In this document: in pieces, positions 32,121 to 34,423 of the stretch
Layout of the letters: the number at the start of each line of letters is the position of its first letter
Numbering within the stretch: the first letter of the stretch is position 1
Notes under the pieces: generated by a model
What the model was told of the DNA's origin: nothing
Databases searched by the model: none
The model's input: the letters and a program-made list of their open reading frames with translations, nothing else
Virus record (IMG/VR): IMGVR_UViG_3300012936_000071
Span: 1-34,423 of that record
Source: a virus
Length of the DNA: 34,423 nucleotides
Reading direction: 5' to 3' (one strand)
Translations under genes and position numbers: made by a program

Positions 32121-32452
32121 GCAAAATCCTCTCGTATTCTAAATTTGAGGATTTCAAATATTGTTTCTCTTAGACCTGTAGACTTAACAATTTCTATTTC
32201 ACCTTCATACGTACCGGGCTCTTGATTGAGATCATTAGTCTGCCATTGAATAACTGCAACACCTGTATTAGCAGTAGCTGGATTTATGTACGCCTGCCTA
32301 GAAAATAATACTGTAGATTCTCCAGCAGCTCTAAAATGAAGTGTTACTGTAGCTCCTGTTAAATTAGTAGCTGTGTTGGTATCTTCATCTGTGAAAGTTA
32401 ATTTTATCTGCGGGCCCGTATCACCTTGTACGTAATTAAATGAAGTGCTCAT
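32117..32452 (-). CDS. BppU-like Ig-fold tail protein
   Basis: 111 aa. It reads F-N-Y-V-Q-G-D-T-G-P-Q-I-K-L-T-F-T-D, then L-T-G-A-T-V-T-L-H-F-R, and later P-G-T-Y-E-G-E-I-E-I ... F-R-I-R-E-D-F. The Q-G-D-T-G-P, L-T-G-A-T-V-x-L and Y-x-G-E-I-E-I pattern is that of the BppU N-terminal (Ig-like) family of baseplate and tail proteins. It would be a small structural module of the tail or fibre base. It is coupled on both sides: TAATG at 32452 and ATGA at 32117. Confidence 0.75.
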   Translation of the reverse strand: MSTSFNYVQGDTGPQIKLTFTDEDTNTATNLTGATVTLHFRAAGESTVLFSRQAYINPATANTGVAVIQWQTNDLNQEPGTYEGEIEIVKSTGLRETIFEILKFRIREDFA

Positions 32453-33099
32453 TAGTATGCCACCCTTTTTGTTGCACTACCAGTAAAGTTTGGACCTCTA
32501 ACACGCGTTCCAACACGACGGTAGTCTCGTCGTTTTGCAGCGTCTGCGTCCTTCTTAAACTCTGTCTGATAGTAAATTGATAGCTCTGGACTTGTCCACT
32601 CTTTGTTAGGTATAGAAGTCAACATACCGATAGCTCCGTAAGCAATACAACGTCCATAAGTCTCAAAAATCCAATCTTCAATACCTGTTGCTGTAAGCTT
32701 AGTTTTTAAAACACCAGTACCTGTAAATTCATATTTTTTATCAGGAGTAGGATAAAATTTTATAGAAGTATCTTGATAGATTGCATAATACTTAGGACAA
32801 CCTTTTTCATTAAATGCAGTGGTAGTTAAATGTCTATCTGTAATACGAGGAATACATCTACCATCAAGCACAATTTCATATACATTTTCTAATACAGCTT
32901 CGCTAGAAGGTAGAAATATAGAATAATCCGCAACATTTTTAACAGCAAAGTCCTTTTCTATGTCAAAACGCCATATTTCGCTGCGTTGAAGAAACTTTGC
33001 TGCTGCTTCTTGCAGGTGAGACTCCATGACAATTTCAGGACATCCCGGCACATAAGGCTGTATGTAAGGGTAGAGTTTATCCCATAAAACCGTTGCCAT
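32452..33099 (-). CDS. Head-tail connector/adaptor candidate (T7 gp11-like position)
   Basis: 215 aa, mixed alpha/beta without membrane spans. It includes P-Y-V-P-G-C-P, an E-A-A-A-K-F-L-Q-R-S segment, I-K-F-Y-P-T-P and a late helical, Arg-rich C-terminus (D-A-A-K-R-R-D-Y-R-R). The P-x-C-P ... F-x-x-R-S ... W-R segment is typical for tail-adaptor proteins of marine podoviruses, roughly the size of T7 gp11 (196 aa). It lies between the DUF6682-like adaptor and the tail genes. TAATG junctions on both sides (33099 and 32452) imply tight co-expression. The assignment is positional and stylistic, not proven. Confidence 0.68.
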   Translation of the reverse strand: MATVLWDKLYPYIQPYVPGCPEIVMESHLQEAAAKFLQRSEIWRFDIEKDFAVKNVADYSIFLPSSEAVLENVYEIVLDGRCIPRITDRHLTTTAFNEKGCPKYYAIYQDTSIKFYPTPDKKYEFTGTGVLKTKLTATGIEDWIFETYGRCIAYGAIGMLTSIPNKEWTSPELSIYYQTEFKKDADAAKRRDYRRVGTRVRGPNFTGSATKRVAY

Positions 33100-33797
33100 T
33101 ATGCTACCGCCCTTCCTGTTGTTGGTGTAACAGCTTCATCTGCCTGTGTTTTAACACCGATTGCATTGTTAAATGCTTGATATGCAGCCACAGCACGAGC
33201 TTCATTTGCTCCATATTCTGCATCTTTTGAATAAGCACGATATAGTATCCAATCTGTAATTGGACTTAAGTATATATCGTCTAACAATATTACTGTAGCA
33301 TTATTATTCGCTGGGTCTAACTGACTTTCAGTTAAAGCATGTGCCCCCGGAGCATCAGTATAAATAACTTCTAGCTCTGCAGTAGAAGTAGCTGGAGGAT
33401 ACACATAAAACTCTTTCGGTATTCTAGGATCATATGTGTAATGCTGTATATTATCAGTTTGTGTCTCAGTATGCCAGCTGGGACGCTGATCATCTAAAAC
33501 AGCTCGATCAACAACCCTAACCACTTTTTTTAGCGATCCAGATTTAAGATTACGAGTTATATCTAACAAACGTAGGGCTGAAGGAAATCCCCCGCTTGAG
33601 GCAGTTAACTCTTGTTTTGTCCCAGCTGCACATGTGAATGTTGCACATTTTGCGTTCGCATCAGGTCTTAAAAGAACAATGCTCAAGTAAGATTCGTTTA
33701 ACCACTTTTGAAGTTCTAAACGAGGCCAACGTGTTCCTGTGTCTTGTAAGATAGCTTCAACGCGTGAAATTATATCTATTACTTTGAATGTTGCCAT
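33099..33797 (-). CDS. DUF6682-like head-tail adaptor
   Basis: 232 aa. Motifs known from the DUF6682 family are present: R-V-E-A-I-L-Q-D-T-G-T-R-W-P near the start, then L-N-E-S-Y-L-S-I-V, L-R-P-D-A, R-V-V-D-R-A-V-L-D, W-H-T-E-T, H-Y-T-Y-D-P-R and F-Y-V-Y-P-P, and a late L-Y-R-A-Y-S-K-D-A-E-Y segment. Members of this family sit directly after the capsid gene in podovirus-like phages and probably form a ring under the portal, where they join head and tail. It is the first gene after the capsid gene and its hairpin, 60 bases apart. ATG at 33797 has a purine-rich site upstream. Confidence 0.82.
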   Translation of the reverse strand: MATFKVIDIISRVEAILQDTGTRWPRLELQKWLNESYLSIVLLRPDANAKCATFTCAAGTKQELTASSGGFPSALRLLDITRNLKSGSLKKVVRVVDRAVLDDQRPSWHTETQTDNIQHYTYDPRIPKEFYVYPPATSTAELEVIYTDAPGAHALTESQLDPANNNATVILLDDIYLSPITDWILYRAYSKDAEYGANEARAVAAYQAFNNAIGVKTQADEAVTPTTGRAVA

Positions 33798-33831
33798 TTT
33801 TCCAACCTATTACAAGTTTCCAATAAAGGTA

Positions 33832-33849
33832 GGGGGCCGTCAGGCCCCC
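33832..33849 (-). terminator. GC-rich hairpin just after the capsid gene
   Basis: GGGGGCC (33832-33838) and GGCCCCC (33843-33849) form a 7-bp stem with a 4-base loop; it begins 7 bases after the capsid stop (TAA at 33857-33859). On the - strand the following bases are TACCTTTATT, so the T-tract is poor. It is likely a partial terminator that lowers expression of downstream genes relative to the capsid, as the Tphi terminator does in T7, or an mRNA-stabilising stem. Confidence 0.75.
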
Positions 33850-33856
33850 CTTATTG

Positions 33857-34423
33857 TTAGGAAGGATCACCTACTAATGCAGTAACTAAAGCTTCATTTT
33901 TAAGAACTTTTCGGCCATATACCGCTAGTCCTCTAACTTTGTCACCAAAGTCAGTTTGATTACGAAGCTGTTCAGTTTTACTGATTTGTGAGGCAAATGA
34001 ACAAGCAGCTTTAGTACCTGCCACCATCATTCTTCTAGGTTTTGCACCTGAAGATGATCCACCAGCTGATGTTGCTGTCAAACCGTTAACAAGTGCCTTA
34101 CCAGTAGTTCCCTTAGGAAGAAGGTTAGACACATAAACAGTAAACCTATCTAGCATACCAACTTTACCTGTTCTGATGGTGCTAGCTGCATCACCAGTAA
34201 AGTAAGCTTGCGCAATATCAGTCTGCATAAGAAGATGACGATCCTGCGGACTCATAATTAACCAACGACCGTCCTCTGGAACACTCTGCTCATCAAGAGC
34301 AGCAGACATTTTAAGGATAGTGTTTAGCACATTTTTTGGAGTCGCCTGATCAATCGGCGCACTATCTGACCCTAAGTTATAAGCTCCAGATTTTGCACCT
34401 GCAGTAGTACCTTTGTTTGCTGC
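33857..34423 (-). CDS. Major capsid protein, C-terminal part (starts beyond the right edge)
   Basis: 188 codons are visible and the frame is open to the edge, so the N-terminus lies outside the window; a GTG at 34330 is not needed as a start. It has D-G-R-W-L-I-M-S-P-Q-D ... L-L ... A-Q-A-Y-F-T-G, then R-T-G-K-V-G-M-L-D-R-F-T-V-Y-V-S-N-L-L-P, the core pattern of HK97-fold coat proteins of podovirus-like phages ('W-x-x-x-x-P ... G-x-V-G-x-x-x-G/R-F-x-V-Y-x-S-N-x-L-P'). The end holds F-A-S-Q-I-S-K-T-E and G-L-A-V-Y-G-R-K-V. It is the main head-shell subunit. The hairpin and the adaptor genes follow directly. Confidence 0.82.
   Translation of the reverse strand, partial: AANKGTTAGAKSGAYNLGSDSAPIDQATPKNVLNTILKMSAALDEQSVPEDGRWLIMSPQDRHLLMQTDIAQAYFTGDAASTIRTGKVGMLDRFTVYVSNLLPKGTTGKALVNGLTATSAGGSSSGAKPRRMMVAGTKAACSFASQISKTEQLRNQTDFGDKVRGLAVYGRKVLKNEALVTALVGDPS

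Noticed and set aside
1-34423. tRNA genes, integrase, repressor, IS elements
   Set aside because: Looked for on both strands by eye; no cloverleaf, tyrosine- or serine-recombinase motif, HTH repressor or transposase was recognised. Negative result limited to visual inspection.

Overview
The window looks like part of the genome of a short-tailed (podovirus-like) marine bacteriophage. It is AT-rich and almost fully coding, and its neighbouring genes overlap by a few bases. It carries a capsid to adaptor to nozzle to internal-virion-protein order, a lysis block (holin plus M15-type peptidase), large tail fibres with S74 (endosialidase-type) chaperone tails, and many small conserved-looking 'marine phage' proteins. 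The likely host is a marine bacterium, probably alphaproteobacterial; this is inferred from overall style only. No integrase, repressor, tRNA, IS element or CRISPR array was seen, so nothing here points to a temperate lifestyle, though the window is only part of a genome. No stretch over about 300 bases lacks a gene.

Layout. Bases 1-4064 are on the + strand and hold replication genes. They are the tail end of a protein with a cysteine cluster (open to the left edge), a DUF2815-like single-stranded-DNA-binding protein with an acidic tail, and a 951-aa primase-helicase fusion (archaeo-eukaryotic primase-like N-terminus, DUF927-like ATPase). Everything from 34423 down to 4122 is on the - strand and forms one long virion and lysis array. 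The two arrays converge, and a strong - strand terminator sits inside the last codons of the primase-helicase gene (4024-4057).

Reading the - strand array in its own direction, from the right edge: C-terminal part of the major capsid protein (33857-34423) followed by a GC hairpin; two head-tail adaptor candidates (33099-33797, 32452-33099); a BppU-like Ig protein; a repeat protein; a 152-aa structural protein; a 1408-aa fibre with YadA-like repeats and an S74 chaperone. Then come small membrane and coiled-coil proteins, three micro-proteins, an EF-hand membrane protein, a 26-aa basic peptide, a GTA-type holin, a zinc-ribbon ORF without an AUG upstream of its first CxxC, and an M15 endolysin. 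Next are the tail nozzle protein (858 aa), a 934-aa tail fibre/tip protein with an inserted cupredoxin-like domain, and two related tail proteins. A run of small, very basic proteins follows (DUF6321-like, DUF5872-like and others), then a GNAT-like protein. The array ends with the internal or ejection proteins: a 341-aa protein with an S74-like tail, a 557-aa helical protein, and a 2452-aa polyvalent-type giant with an HExxxH metallopeptidase-like motif. A small zinc-finger protein is last.

How the genes work together: the left module copies DNA. The right module builds the head-tail connector, nozzle and fibres, supplies internal proteins likely ejected with the DNA, and lyses the host. Several starts were moved from the longest possible ORF to an internal ATG with a good Shine-Dalgarno, and seven genes under 60 codons were added from direct reading of the sequence.
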